From Acidobacteriaceae bacterium (GTDB lineage Bacteria; Acidobacteriota; Terriglobia; Bryobacterales; Bryobacteraceae): DNA of 64,000 bases. Position 1 is the first letter of the stretch, and the number at the start of each line of letters is the position of its first letter. Location of the stretch: positions 496,001 to 560,000 of the forward strand of contig JAFAYI010000031.1 of assembly GCA_019240475.1 (NCBI GenBank), read 5' to 3'. This document shows positions 44,117 through 53,314 of the stretch, one piece after another. The translations under genes were made by a program, and so were the position numbers. The notes beneath the pieces were generated by a model. The model did not search any database. It was not told where the DNA came from and saw only the letters and a list, made by a program, of their open reading frames with translations.

Positions 44117-44868
44117 CGCAGCTTGATTCTCGCGATATCGATGAAGGCGGTAAAGAAGTCGCCGGGGTGAACCTTGGAGCCGGCGACATCCACCCAGGCG
44201 TCGAGCGGATATTCGTAGATGAGGGGTTCGAGAAGTCTTGGATCGTCGTTGTGTAAGTTGAGGTAGCGGGCCAGAATCTCGACGTCGAAGACCCACTTAG
44301 ACAGGAACGGCTGGGAGAAGACGCCGCGCAGCGCCGGAGTTACTCGGAATAACTTGGCGCCGCATTGGGTGTCGTAGATGGGCAAGCGCAACATGACAGA
44401 CACGAAGGTTGCGAAGACGCGCCCGAGGTAGTGGCGGACCGCGCGGCGCTCGACGCGTCGGCCGAGAAGCTTGACGCGGGAACCGAACACCATTTCAATT
44501 GCAGGATGCGCGGCGAGCACTCGATGGAAACAGATGGCGGTATCGAGCGGGGTCGCAAGGTCCGCATCCCAGAAGCCGATCGTATCGGGGCTGTAGTGGC
44601 CGAGAGCATGAAGAATTCCGAGGCGTACGGCTTCGGCCTTGCCGCAGTTCCTGTTCAGGCGCAGGATCGCCGCATGAGCTTCGTAGCCTAAGCAGAGTTG
44701 TTCGAGAAGGGCGAATGTGGAATCGAGGCTGCCGTCGTCGACGAATAGAAAGCGCAGGCCGGCGCCGGATTCGATGAAGCGGCGGAAGGCCGCCAGGTTG
44801 AGCCGGGCCGCTTCGTTGTAGCAGGGAACTACGAGGCAGACGGGAGTGGCGGGGCCGGAAGACGCCAT
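44104..44868 (-). CDS. GT2 glycosyltransferase, dolichyl-phosphate-sugar-synthase-like
   Basis: 254 residues. VCLVVPCYNEAARL, FVDDGSLDST and FWDADLATP (DAD) identify the GT-A fold; TQCGAKLF and FDVEILARY are typical of polyprenyl-phosphate glucosyl/mannosyl transferases. The start ATG 44868 shares one base with the oxidoreductase stop (TGATG). The frame upstream to 45171 is a shadow. Confidence 0.85.
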   Translation of the reverse strand: MASSGPATPVCLVVPCYNEAARLNLAAFRRFIESGAGLRFLFVDDGSLDSTFALLEQLCLGYEAHAAILRLNRNCGKAEAVRLGILHALGHYSPDTIGFWDADLATPLDTAICFHRVLAAHPAIEMVFGSRVKLLGRRVERRAVRHYLGRVFATFVSVMLRLPIYDTQCGAKLFRVTPALRGVFSQPFLSKWVFDVEILARYLNLHNDDPRLLEPLIYEYPLDAWVDVAGSKVHPGDFFTAFIDIARIKLRYLS

Positions 44869-45974
44869 CAGGGCTCGAGAGGCAGCGCAATGGCGCGGCC
44901 GGTCTCGGCGGAGCGGCGCGCGGCGTCCAGGATTTCGGTGACGACTAAGTTGGTTTGGAGGGAGGACAAGCTGCCGTTCTCCTGCACCTGGCCTTCGATT
45001 ACAGCGGCGAAGTAATGAAGGGAATCGTCGTAAGGCGGCTGGAGCGGCGGGGGGGATTCGAGATGCGATTCTTTTTCGCCTTCGCGGCGCACTTCTACTT
45101 TGTCGCGGAGGATGGTCTTGACGAGGCCGGTGCGTCCGTACACTTCCATGTCTTTGCGATCGAAGGGCCAATTCCAGGAGGCCTGCAGAAGGGCGACGGC
45201 GCGTGGGTAAGTAAGTATGACGTTTGCTTCGTCATCCACTCGGGGGTACGTTTCGGGCTGTAAGTGCTGAGTTACGGCAGTTACGGTATGAGGCGGTTTG
45301 CCGTGCATGAGATTCGTCATCAGGTCGGCGCCGTAGCAGCCGAAGTCGAAGAGGGCGCCGGCGCCATTCAGCTTGGGGTCGGTAAGCCAAGCGAAGAATT
45401 CGGGTTGGACATGAATCTCCTTGGGGCCGCGATGGCCGTCGTGAACGACGACCTTGCGAGCCTCGCCGAGAGAACCTTGTTCGAGCAGGTCATAAGCAGC
45501 CTTGTTACTTGCGTACCAGGTGGTTTCGAAGTTTACCAACACGTGTATCTTGCCGGCGCGGGCGGCATCGGCCATGGCGAGCGCATCGCGGTAGCTGACG
45601 GCGAGAGGTTTCTCCATCATGACGTGCACGCCGCGGCGGGCGCACTCTTGGACAACGCTGCGGTGATCGAAGGTGTTGGTATAGACAACGACGGCGGTGG
45701 GACGGGCATGTTCGATCAGGGCGGCGACGGAAGGAAAATAGAGCGCGGGATCGAGATGGTATTCGGTCGAATACTTGTCGAATAGACGGCGGTCGGGCTC
45801 CGCGATGCCGGCGATTTGGATATCGGGGCGAGTGAGATTGTTCTTGAAAAAGCCGGCGACGTGTCCGTGAGCGAGGCCGACGATGCCGATGCGCAGAGGA
45901 GCGGGCGTGGGCGCGGCAGCTTGCAATGAGCCGAGCAACATGGCTGCGAGCACGACCAAACGAGAAGAAGGCAT
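44868..45974 (-). CDS. Gfo/Idh/MocA-family oxidoreductase, probably exported
   Basis: 368 residues. An N-terminal hydrophobic stretch (VVLAAMLLGSLQAAA) resembles a signal peptide. The NAD(P)-binding core reads RIGIVGLAHGHVAG, with the catalytic-region EKP motif (VMMEKPLAVS) and GALFDFGCYGADL. The GxGxxG loop is altered (GLAHGH). Such proteins act on sugars or inositols. Exported forms often use a Tat signal with bound cofactor, but no twin-arginine is seen here. Coupled to the GT2 gene. Confidence 0.83.
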   Translation of the reverse strand: MPSSRLVVLAAMLLGSLQAAAPTPAPLRIGIVGLAHGHVAGFFKNNLTRPDIQIAGIAEPDRRLFDKYSTEYHLDPALYFPSVAALIEHARPTAVVVYTNTFDHRSVVQECARRGVHVMMEKPLAVSYRDALAMADAARAGKIHVLVNFETTWYASNKAAYDLLEQGSLGEARKVVVHDGHRGPKEIHVQPEFFAWLTDPKLNGAGALFDFGCYGADLMTNLMHGKPPHTVTAVTQHLQPETYPRVDDEANVILTYPRAVALLQASWNWPFDRKDMEVYGRTGLVKTILRDKVEVRREGEKESHLESPPPLQPPYDDSLHYFAAVIEGQVQENGSLSSLQTNLVVTEILDAARRSAETGRAIALPLEP

Positions 45975-46044
45975 GTCCCTCCATTATGGAACCCATATTG
46001 CAGAACTGCGGGGCCGGACGGTTAGGCTGGAATCAGGCGCATCG

Positions 46045-47352
46045 ATGGTGAATGTTTCTGTAGCGCTGCGCGCGCTTAACTCGCGAAACTACCGGCTGTT
46101 CTTTTCGGGGCAGAGCGTTTCGCTTATCGGCACGTGGATGACAAGAGTGGCGACAAGCTGGCTGGTGTATCGGTTGACGCATTCGGCGTTTCTGTTAGGC
46201 GTGGCGAGCTTCGCAGGGCAGATACCGCTGTTCTTTCTTGCGCCGCTGGCGGGGGTTTGGGTGGATCGCTGGGACCGCCACAGGACGTTGGTGGTGACGC
46301 AGGCGCTTTCGATGTTGCAGTCGGTGGCATTGGCGGCGCTGGCGTTGACGGGGGTGATCCAGGTTTGGCATGTGATCGCGTTGATGTTGTTGCAGGGTGT
46401 GATCAACGCGTTCGATATGCCGGCGAGGCAGGCGTTCGTGATTCAGATGGTGGACAATCGCGCGGACTTGCCGAACGCGATTGCGCTGAACTCATCGATG
46501 GTGAATGGGGCGCGGCTGATCGGACCGGCGGTCGCGGGCGTGGTTATCGCGGCGGTGGGCGAAGGGTTCTGTTTCCTGATCGACGGGATCAGTTACTTGG
46601 CTGTGATTGCATCGCTCGCGGCGATGCATCTGCCGGCGGCCGCGGCGCGGCAGACCGGGAAGCGAGTGCTGGAGGAATTGGCGGAGGGGTGGCGCTATGT
46701 ATTGCAATCGGCGCCGATTCGAACCATTCTGCTGCTGCTCGCGGCCGTGAGCCTGATGGGCATGCCGTTTACGGTATTGATGCCGATCTTCGCGGGGAAG
46801 ATCTTGCATGGGGGGCCGCACACGCTGGGGATCTTGATGGCGTCTATCGGGGTGGGGGCGCTGGTGGGCGCGGTCGCGTTGGCGGGGCGGCGTACGGTGC
46901 TGGGGCTCGGGAAAGTGATTCCGATATCGGCTGGGATCTTCGGGGCGGCGCTGGTGGCGTTCGGGTTTTCGAGAATGCTGTGGGTTTCGGTGGCGCTGCT
47001 GGGAGCGGCGGGTTTCGGGATGATGCGGAACATGGCGGCGTGCAACACGATCTTGCAAACCATATTGGACGAGGCGAAGCGCGGGCGCGTGATGGCGTTC
47101 TACACGATGGCGCTGGCGGGGATGTATCCGTTCGGGAGCTTGCTGGCGGGGGCGGCGGCGGCGAAGATTGGAGCGCCTCTGACGGTGAGCTTGAGCGGCG
47201 TGTGCTGCCTGATCGGGGCTGGATTGTTTGCGCGGGATCTGCCGCGGCTGCGCACGTTCATTCGTCCGATCTATGAGCAGCTAGGCATTCTTCCGGAGAT
47301 CGCGAGCGGGCTGGAGGCGGCCTCCGCGATGCCGAGCGCAAGCGAAGGATAG
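46045..47352 (+). CDS. MFS exporter (MFS_3/EntS-like)
   Basis: 435 residues, about 12 membrane helices. FFSGQSVSLIGTWMTRVATSW and GVWVDRWDRHRTL (the loop 2-3 motif) are typical of MFS_3 members such as enterobactin exporter EntS. NAFDMPARQAFVIQM also fits. Substrate unknown. The frame reaches 45883. ATG 46045 starts at the usual N-terminus, although ATG 45973 is possible and would overlap the divergent start at 45974. DUF72 follows 2 bases after the stop. Confidence 0.87.
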   Translation: MVNVSVALRALNSRNYRLFFSGQSVSLIGTWMTRVATSWLVYRLTHSAFLLGVASFAGQIPLFFLAPLAGVWVDRWDRHRTLVVTQALSMLQSVALAALALTGVIQVWHVIALMLLQGVINAFDMPARQAFVIQMVDNRADLPNAIALNSSMVNGARLIGPAVAGVVIAAVGEGFCFLIDGISYLAVIASLAAMHLPAAAARQTGKRVLEELAEGWRYVLQSAPIRTILLLLAAVSLMGMPFTVLMPIFAGKILHGGPHTLGILMASIGVGALVGAVALAGRRTVLGLGKVIPISAGIFGAALVAFGFSRMLWVSVALLGAAGFGMMRNMAACNTILQTILDEAKRGRVMAFYTMALAGMYPFGSLLAGAAAAKIGAPLTVSLSGVCCLIGAGLFARDLPRLRTFIRPIYEQLGILPEIASGLEAASAMPSASEG

Positions 47353-47354
47353 CC

Positions 47355-48092
47355 GTGGCGGCTGGGAGCGGGGCAGAGATACGGATCGGCACGTCGGGCT
47401 GGCATTATAAGCACTGGCTGGGGAGTTTCTACCCTGCGAAGATGGCGGCCGCGAAGATGCTGGCGTTTTACTGCGAGCGGTTCGATACGGTGGAGTTAAA
47501 CAATAGCTTTTATCATTTGCCGAAGCAGCCGTCGCTCGAAGCGTGGCGGGATTCGACGCCCGAAGGGTTCTGCTTCGCGGTTAAGGGCAGCCGTTATCTG
47601 ACGCATATGAAGAAGCTGAAGGATCCAGGGCAAGGGCTCGAGCGATTTTTCGGAGCGGTGGATACGTTGGAGCATAAGCTGGGGCCGATTTTGTTCCAAC
47701 TGCCGCCGAATTGGGAGCTGGACCTGGAGCGATTGAGGATCTTTATCGAATGCCTGCCGCGTTGGCGCCGGTATGCGTTCGAGTTTCGGAACGCGACGTG
47801 GAGCGTGGACGCCACTTACGAGTTACTGAGACGGCATAACATAGCGTATTGCATTTTCGACTTGGCGGGCGTGCAGTCGCCGGTGGAGGTGACGGCGGAC
47901 ACCACTTATGTGCGGCTGCACGGGCCGGGTGGGAAATACCAGGGCAGTTACAGCCGGGAGGCGTTGCAGGGTTGGGCGGAGTGGATTCATGAGTGGCGGG
48001 GCCGGCTAAAAGGTATTTACTTTTACTTTGACAACGATCAGGCCGGTTATGCCGCGGAAAACGCACTTACGTTAAAAGAACTGGTCAAGTAG
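47355..48092 (+). CDS. DUF72 (YecE-like) protein
   Basis: 245 residues, GTG start 2 bases after the MFS gene. IRIGTSGWHYKHW...FYP near the start, TVELNNSFYHLP, FAVKGSRYLTH and FEFRNATW mark the TIM-barrel DUF72 family, whose biochemical role is unsettled. YFYFDNDQAGYA ends it. It is directly adjacent to the convergent next gene with no gap. Confidence 0.9.
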   Translation: MAAGSGAEIRIGTSGWHYKHWLGSFYPAKMAAAKMLAFYCERFDTVELNNSFYHLPKQPSLEAWRDSTPEGFCFAVKGSRYLTHMKKLKDPGQGLERFFGAVDTLEHKLGPILFQLPPNWELDLERLRIFIECLPRWRRYAFEFRNATWSVDATYELLRRHNIAYCIFDLAGVQSPVEVTADTTYVRLHGPGGKYQGSYSREALQGWAEWIHEWRGRLKGIYFYFDNDQAGYAAENALTLKELVK

Positions 48093-49070
48093 CTACCAGC
48101 CGAGCACGTGAGCGAAGACGAGCGGCGCGACGATGGAGGCGTCGGATTCGATTACATACTTGGGCGTATGGATGCCGAGTTTTTCCCAGGTGATTTTTTC
48201 GTTCGGGATGGCGCCCGAATAGGAACCGTAGCTGGTGGTGGAGTCGCTGATCTGGCAGAAGTAGCCCCAGAGCGGCGTGTCGGCGCGTTCGAGATCCTGG
48301 CGCAGCATGGGGACGACGCAGATGGGGAAATCGCCGGCAATGCCTCCTCCGATTTGGAAGAAACCGATGGAGGCTTGGCGCGAGACGGCGGTGTACCAGT
48401 CGGCGAGCGAGATCATGTATTCGATGCCGGTGCGGACGGTGTGAACATTCTTGACGTCTCCGGAAATGCAGTGGCCGGCGTACATGTTGCCGAGCGTGGA
48501 GTCCTCCCAGCCGGGGACGAACATGGGCAGGTCGCGCTCCATGGCGGCGTAGAGCCAACTGTCTTTGACGTCAATCTGAAAATTCTTTTGGAGCCCGGGC
48601 GATTGCAGGATACGAAAGAAGAACTCGTGGGGGAAGCGGCGCACACCGGCGCGGTCGGCGGCGGTCCATTCTTCGAGGATGACGCTTTCGATGCGGCGCA
48701 TGGCTTCTTCTTCCGGGATACACGTGTCGGTGACGCGGTTCATGTGCTTGTCGAGGAGCGCCTGCTCGTCGGAGGGCGTGAGGTCGCGCCAGTGGGGCAC
48801 GCGCTCGTAGAAGTTGTGGGCGACGAGATTGAAAACGTCTTCTTCGAGATTGGCGCCGGTGCAGCAGATGCCGTGGACCTTGCCGGCGCGGATCATTTCG
48901 GCGAGAGAGACGCCGAGTTCGGCGGTGCTCATGGCGCCCGCGAGAGTCAGGAACATTTTTCCGCCTTTGGCGAGATGGGCGGCGTAAGCTTCGGCGGCCT
49001 CTATTAATGTCGCGGCGTTGAAGTGACGATAGTGGTGTTTGAGGAAGGTGGTGACGGGAGAATGATTCAT
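48093..49070 (-). CDS. deoxyhypusine-synthase-like enzyme
   Basis: 325 residues. LTLAGAMSTAELG, GICCTGANLEEDVFN and GSYSGAIPNEKITWEKLG match the deoxyhypusine synthase fold; K297 sits where the catalytic lysine of the eukaryotic enzyme lies. Bacteria lack eIF5A, and family members there are proposed to make homospermidine or modify other targets. NAD would be the cofactor. It faces the GH3 gene divergently across a 64-base gap. Confidence 0.85.
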   Translation of the reverse strand: MNHSPVTTFLKHHYRHFNAATLIEAAEAYAAHLAKGGKMFLTLAGAMSTAELGVSLAEMIRAGKVHGICCTGANLEEDVFNLVAHNFYERVPHWRDLTPSDEQALLDKHMNRVTDTCIPEEEAMRRIESVILEEWTAADRAGVRRFPHEFFFRILQSPGLQKNFQIDVKDSWLYAAMERDLPMFVPGWEDSTLGNMYAGHCISGDVKNVHTVRTGIEYMISLADWYTAVSRQASIGFFQIGGGIAGDFPICVVPMLRQDLERADTPLWGYFCQISDSTTSYGSYSGAIPNEKITWEKLGIHTPKYVIESDASIVAPLVFAHVLGW

Positions 49071-49134
49071 TTTGCTTTAGAGTATGGACGCGTGCTGGCG
49101 GCATTCGTTGCCGAACCGCGATTATAGTTAAGAG

Positions 49135-50946
49135 ATGGTTTTAGGCCGGGCAGCGATATATGGGTGCGCGGTGGCGGCGCTCCTGGGGAGCGCGTGCAGG
49201 GCCGCGGCTGCAAATCCGAGCAGCGCGGCATCGACCCCGGCGGCAAAGGTCAAGAGGGCGGCGAATTCACCGCTGTTGCGGTCCTTATCGCTGCACGACC
49301 GCATCGCGCAACTAATTGTGGTGCGGGGCTACGGCGATTATCCGACGAGCGACAACGCCGAATACCGCAGGTTTCTGCGTTGGATCCGAGAGGACCATGT
49401 GGGCGGGTTCATCGTGGCAGGGCGCATCCGGAACGGCAATGTGATCAGCGCTCAGCCGTTCGAGATGGCGAGTTTCATCAATCATATGCAGCGGGCGGCG
49501 AAGACGCCGCTGCTGGTGGCCGCCGATTTCGAGCGGGGAGCGTCGATGAGAGTGGCGGAGACGGCGCGCTTTCCTTACCTGATGGCGTTTGGCGCGGCTC
49601 ACGACCTGGAGGCGACGAAGGAACTAGGCGCGGCGACGGCGCGGGAGGCGCGAGCGCTAGGCGTGACCTGGGTATTCGCGCCCGACGCGGACGTCAATAA
49701 CAATCCGGACAACCCGATCATTAATGTGCGGTCCTATGGGGAGGATGCGCAGCAGGTGGCCGAAGGGGTGGGGGCGTTCATAGAAGGGGCACATTCGGAC
49801 CGGCGTAATTATGTTCTGGTTACAGCGAAGCATTTTCCGGGGCACGGGGACACTGCCGAGGATAGCCACTTGCAGATGGCGAAGCTGGACCAGCCCAAAG
49901 AGCGGATAGAAGCGGTGGAACTGACGCCGTTTCGTTCGGCGGTGGCGCACGGAGTGGATGCGGTGATGACGGCGCATATGGCGGTGCCGGCGTTCGATGC
50001 GGCGGACACGCCGGCAACTATTTCGTCGAGCGTGCTGACGGGATTGTTGCGCAAAGAGCTTGGTTTTAACGGGATCATCGTTACGGACGCAATGGAGATG
50101 CAGGGCTTGGCGTCGCTCTACTCGCAAGGCGAGGCGGCAGTGCGGGCCATTGAAGCGGGCGCGGACGTGTTGCTGATGCCGACCGACCCGGAGGCTTGCA
50201 TTCGCGCGATTCTGGAGGCTGTGCAACACAAGCGCATTTCGGCGCAACGCATCGACGCGAGCGCGGGCAAGATTCTGGCCGCAAAACAAGCTGCCGGCCT
50301 GTTTCGCAAGCGGTTTGTGGATCTGGATGCTATCAGCGACGGCCTCGAAGAGCAGAAATTCGAGAACCTCGCGCAGAGCGTGGCGGAGCGCGCCGTGACT
50401 TTAGTGAAGGACGATAAGCACCTGTTCCCGATGCCTGGAGAGGGGTCGTGCGCGATCGTTCTCGGCGAACAGTTTTCGACGCGGGGAGAAACGCTAGTGA
50501 ACGAACTGCGGCGCCGGGCGCCCGCAGTGACAACTTACGTGGTGAACGCAAGCATGCCCGATACCGTGCTATCCTTCATAGCCATCGAGGCCTCACATTG
50601 TAAACAGATCTATGCCGCAACGTTTGTGACGGTGGCGGCGAACCGCGGAAGCGTGGCGATCGAGGGAGGATTGAATTCGTTCATGAACACGTTGGTGCAT
50701 GGCGGGGTTCCTGTGGCGCTGATTTCGCTGGGAAATCCGTATCTATTGCGCGATTTCCCAGAGGCGGCGGCTTATATGGCGACGTTCAGCACGGCCTCGA
50801 CCTCGGAGGCGGCCGCGGCGAAAGCGATGACAGGTGAAATTGCGATTACCGGGAAGATGCCGGTTTCGATCCCAGGGTTGGCGAAAATTGGCGACGGTAT
50901 GAATGTACCAGCCAAACCGAACGCAGCATCTAATCGAGCGGAATGA
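49135..50946 (+). CDS. exported GH3-family glycosidase, beta-N-acetylhexosaminidase-like
   Basis: 603 residues with a signal peptide (GCAVAALLGSACRAAAA). The KHFPGHGDT motif (from about residue 232) supplies the NagZ-type His, and D318 in VTDAMEMQG is the nucleophile. A second alpha-beta domain follows from about residue 400 (VTLVKDD). The usual substrate is GlcNAc-1,6-anhydroMurNAc or similar, so a peptidoglycan turnover role is likely. Its stop overlaps the next start by 4 bases. Confidence 0.9.
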   Translation: MVLGRAAIYGCAVAALLGSACRAAAANPSSAASTPAAKVKRAANSPLLRSLSLHDRIAQLIVVRGYGDYPTSDNAEYRRFLRWIREDHVGGFIVAGRIRNGNVISAQPFEMASFINHMQRAAKTPLLVAADFERGASMRVAETARFPYLMAFGAAHDLEATKELGAATAREARALGVTWVFAPDADVNNNPDNPIINVRSYGEDAQQVAEGVGAFIEGAHSDRRNYVLVTAKHFPGHGDTAEDSHLQMAKLDQPKERIEAVELTPFRSAVAHGVDAVMTAHMAVPAFDAADTPATISSSVLTGLLRKELGFNGIIVTDAMEMQGLASLYSQGEAAVRAIEAGADVLLMPTDPEACIRAILEAVQHKRISAQRIDASAGKILAAKQAAGLFRKRFVDLDAISDGLEEQKFENLAQSVAERAVTLVKDDKHLFPMPGEGSCAIVLGEQFSTRGETLVNELRRRAPAVTTYVVNASMPDTVLSFIAIEASHCKQIYAATFVTVAANRGSVAIEGGLNSFMNTLVHGGVPVALISLGNPYLLRDFPEAAAYMATFSTASTSEAAAAKAMTGEIAITGKMPVSIPGLAKIGDGMNVPAKPNAASNRAE

Positions 50947-51638
50947 CACAGATCACTTGGCTAGGGCACGCCACCTTCGAGTTCCGATTCGATTCCGGTG
51001 ATGTATTGGTGATGGACCCTTGGATTGAAGGGAATCCTAAATATCCGAAGGATCACAAAATTGAGCGGGTGGATGCGATCGCAGTTTCGCATGCCCACTT
51101 CGACCATATCAACGATGTGATTCCGCTGTCGAAGAAATTCAAGCCGAAGGTGGTGGGGATTTTCGAGACCATGGCGTGGCTCGAAAAGAAAGGCGTGAAG
51201 AACACGATCGGCATGAACAAGGGCGGGACGGTGGATCTCGGCTTTGTGAAATTGACGATGACGCATGCGCTGCACAGTTCTTCGATCAAAGATGGAGACG
51301 AGTTGCTTTATGGCGGCGAGGCCGCCGGCTTTGTGCTGACTTGCCGAGATGGGCGCGCGGCATACTTCGCCGGGGATACGATGCTGTTTTCCGACATGGT
51401 GCTGATCCGGGAGCTGTACAATCCCGAACTGGCGTTTCTGCCGATCGGGGATCACTTTACGATGGACCCGCACCAGGCTTGCCATGCCGCGCGATTCATC
51501 AAGCCCAAGCGCGTGATTCCGATGCATTACGGGACATTTCCCGCACTGACCGGGCGTCCGGAGGAGTTGGCGCGCCGGTTGAGCGACGATGAAATCGAAG
51601 TCTGGACGTTGCAGCCGGGCAAGACCGTGGAGTGGTAA
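50943..51638 (+). CDS. UPF0173 metallo-beta-lactamase-fold hydrolase
   Basis: 231 residues. ITWLGHATFEF, the zinc motif SHAHFDH, FAGDTMLF and the C-terminal PMHYGTFPALTG are those of UPF0173 metal-dependent hydrolases. Cytoplasmic, with unknown substrate. It is coupled to the GH3 gene (ATGA) and overlaps the next gene by 7 bases. Confidence 0.92.
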   Translation: MTQITWLGHATFEFRFDSGDVLVMDPWIEGNPKYPKDHKIERVDAIAVSHAHFDHINDVIPLSKKFKPKVVGIFETMAWLEKKGVKNTIGMNKGGTVDLGFVKLTMTHALHSSSIKDGDELLYGGEAAGFVLTCRDGRAAYFAGDTMLFSDMVLIRELYNPELAFLPIGDHFTMDPHQACHAARFIKPKRVIPMHYGTFPALTGRPEELARRLSDDEIEVWTLQPGKTVEW

Positions 51639-53230
51639 GCGCCGGGACCTCCGGTAAACGGCGCGGCATCGCGCTCTTGGTCGTGCTAGTGGCGGCGAAT
51701 GCAGTCCTTTATTCGTGCGTGCTCCCGCTTTGGGAGGGCTTCGACGAACCCGCGCACTATAGCTACGTTCAATCGCTTTCGATCGATCGGCGCTTGCCGG
51801 TCCTAAATCGAACCGCGTGTTCGCGAGAAGTCCGGGAATCGTTGAAGCTGGTTCCGGTGAGCTGGCTGCTGCATAACGCGCTGCCGAAGAGCATCTCCTT
51901 TGAAGAGTGGTTTCAATTGAGCCCGGAAGAGCGGCGGGCTCGATGGGCCGCGGTCGGGGGGCTGTCTCCGGCGCTCCAAGGCGAACCGTCGGACCTGCTC
52001 AACTATGAAGCGCAGCAGGCGCCGCTCGCATACCTGATGATTGCGCCGATAGACGCGTTAATTTCGCGGATGCGATTGCGCTCGCGCGTGTTGACCTTGC
52101 GATTGATACTAACCGTGTTATCCGCAATGGCGCTTCTCGGGGCGTCGAATCTGCTGTTGCATGCCCTGGCCGTGGACGGAGTATTTCGGTTGGGCGCCCT
52201 GGCTTGCACCTTTGAATGCCAAATGCTGTGGGCATCTGTTGCGCATGTGAGCAACGACTGCCTTGCGGTTCCGTTGAGCACTGTGTTGTTGGCGTTGCTG
52301 ATTCTGATGATGCAGGCGCCGAAGCCGAGATATGTTTTCGGCGCGGCCGGAGCGATGGCGGCAGGCCTACTCACCAAGGCGTATTTCCTGGCCTTCGTAC
52401 CCGTTTTCGTCGCAGCGCTGGTTATGACTTTGACGAAGCGGCGAATAAGTGGGAGGACGACGGTTGTAAGTCTAGGGGTGTTGTTACTTGCGACGCCTTG
52501 GTATGCGCGGAACGTCTTACTTTACGGCAGCTTGAGCGGTACACAAGAGAGCATCGCGGGAGTAGGATTCTCGCACGCCGTGGCGGCGCTTCGTCACATC
52601 AACTGGATTGACGGCACGGTCGAGTTGTTTCGCTCGGGGTTGTGGACGGGAAACTGGTCTTTCGTTTCGTTCTCGCGCTTGACGCTGGATATAGAAATGG
52701 CCTTGATCACTAGCGCATTTGTGCTCCTGCTGTGGAGCGCGAGAGAGGCGCGGAAAGGGGAGTGGTGGGCAATCGCGGGATGCGCCGCGTTTTTTCTGGG
52801 ACTGATTTATCAAACAGGCGTAACTTGGGTGGCGACGCAAGGGCGATCGCAGCATGCGGAACCCTGGTATGCGCAGGCGATACTGCCGTGTATTTGGGCG
52901 ATTGTTTTCGGAAGCTTCAAGCGGCAGGGAAAAACGGGCCGGGTGTTGGCAGGAGCGTTACTCGCAGTCGCCGCATGGGTGGCGGCGGCGACCTATTTAT
53001 GGAAGCTGATACCGCTGTATGGAGGATTCGCGGGACGCTCGACGGCGGGCGCCATGTGGGCATGGTGGAGACACGCGAAGCTGGAGATTTTATCGAGCAC
53101 AGTCGCGGGGCCGCTGTTTATGATATTTTGCGCGCTGGCAGTCTTTGTGGCGGCGCTCTTCGCGTTGAACGGAATAATGTTGCGGGAACTGTGGCGGGGC
53201 GAGGACGGCGGGCGGAAGATTCCGCTATAA
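51632..53230 (+). CDS. multi-spanning GT-C-like membrane protein
   Basis: 532 residues, GTG start, about 10-12 membrane helices. After the first helix the loop reads GFDEPAHYSYVQSL, an acidic motif seen in GT-C/DUF2142-type polyprenyl-phosphate-sugar transferases. A long non-membrane loop follows (about residues 45-125), then helices to the end. Sugar transfer in the periplasm is inference. It heads the operon with DUF1175 and alpha-2-macroglobulin genes. Confidence 0.72.
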   Translation: MVSAGTSGKRRGIALLVVLVAANAVLYSCVLPLWEGFDEPAHYSYVQSLSIDRRLPVLNRTACSREVRESLKLVPVSWLLHNALPKSISFEEWFQLSPEERRARWAAVGGLSPALQGEPSDLLNYEAQQAPLAYLMIAPIDALISRMRLRSRVLTLRLILTVLSAMALLGASNLLLHALAVDGVFRLGALACTFECQMLWASVAHVSNDCLAVPLSTVLLALLILMMQAPKPRYVFGAAGAMAAGLLTKAYFLAFVPVFVAALVMTLTKRRISGRTTVVSLGVLLLATPWYARNVLLYGSLSGTQESIAGVGFSHAVAALRHINWIDGTVELFRSGLWTGNWSFVSFSRLTLDIEMALITSAFVLLLWSAREARKGEWWAIAGCAAFFLGLIYQTGVTWVATQGRSQHAEPWYAQAILPCIWAIVFGSFKRQGKTGRVLAGALLAVAAWVAAATYLWKLIPLYGGFAGRSTAGAMWAWWRHAKLEILSSTVAGPLFMIFCALAVFVAALFALNGIMLRELWRGEDGGRKIPL

Positions 53231-53314
53231 TTTTCGCTTCTGGATTCACTTTTTCAACGCCGTCTCCTTCTTTGGGGCGTAGCCATAGCGGCACTGGCCA
53301 TTGCAGGGGCGGAG

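Noticed and set aside
44869..45171. N-terminal extension of the GT2 gene ending at 44104
   Set aside because: Pro/Arg-rich shadow inside the oxidoreductase gene; ATG 44868 shares a base with the upstream stop and begins the GT2 fold.
45883..46044. Longer start for the MFS exporter, including ATG 45973 that would overlap a divergent start
   Set aside because: The extra residues lack conserved features and lie inside the opposite oxidoreductase gene; family members start at the equivalent of 46045. The CATG arrangement there is therefore probably coincidence.
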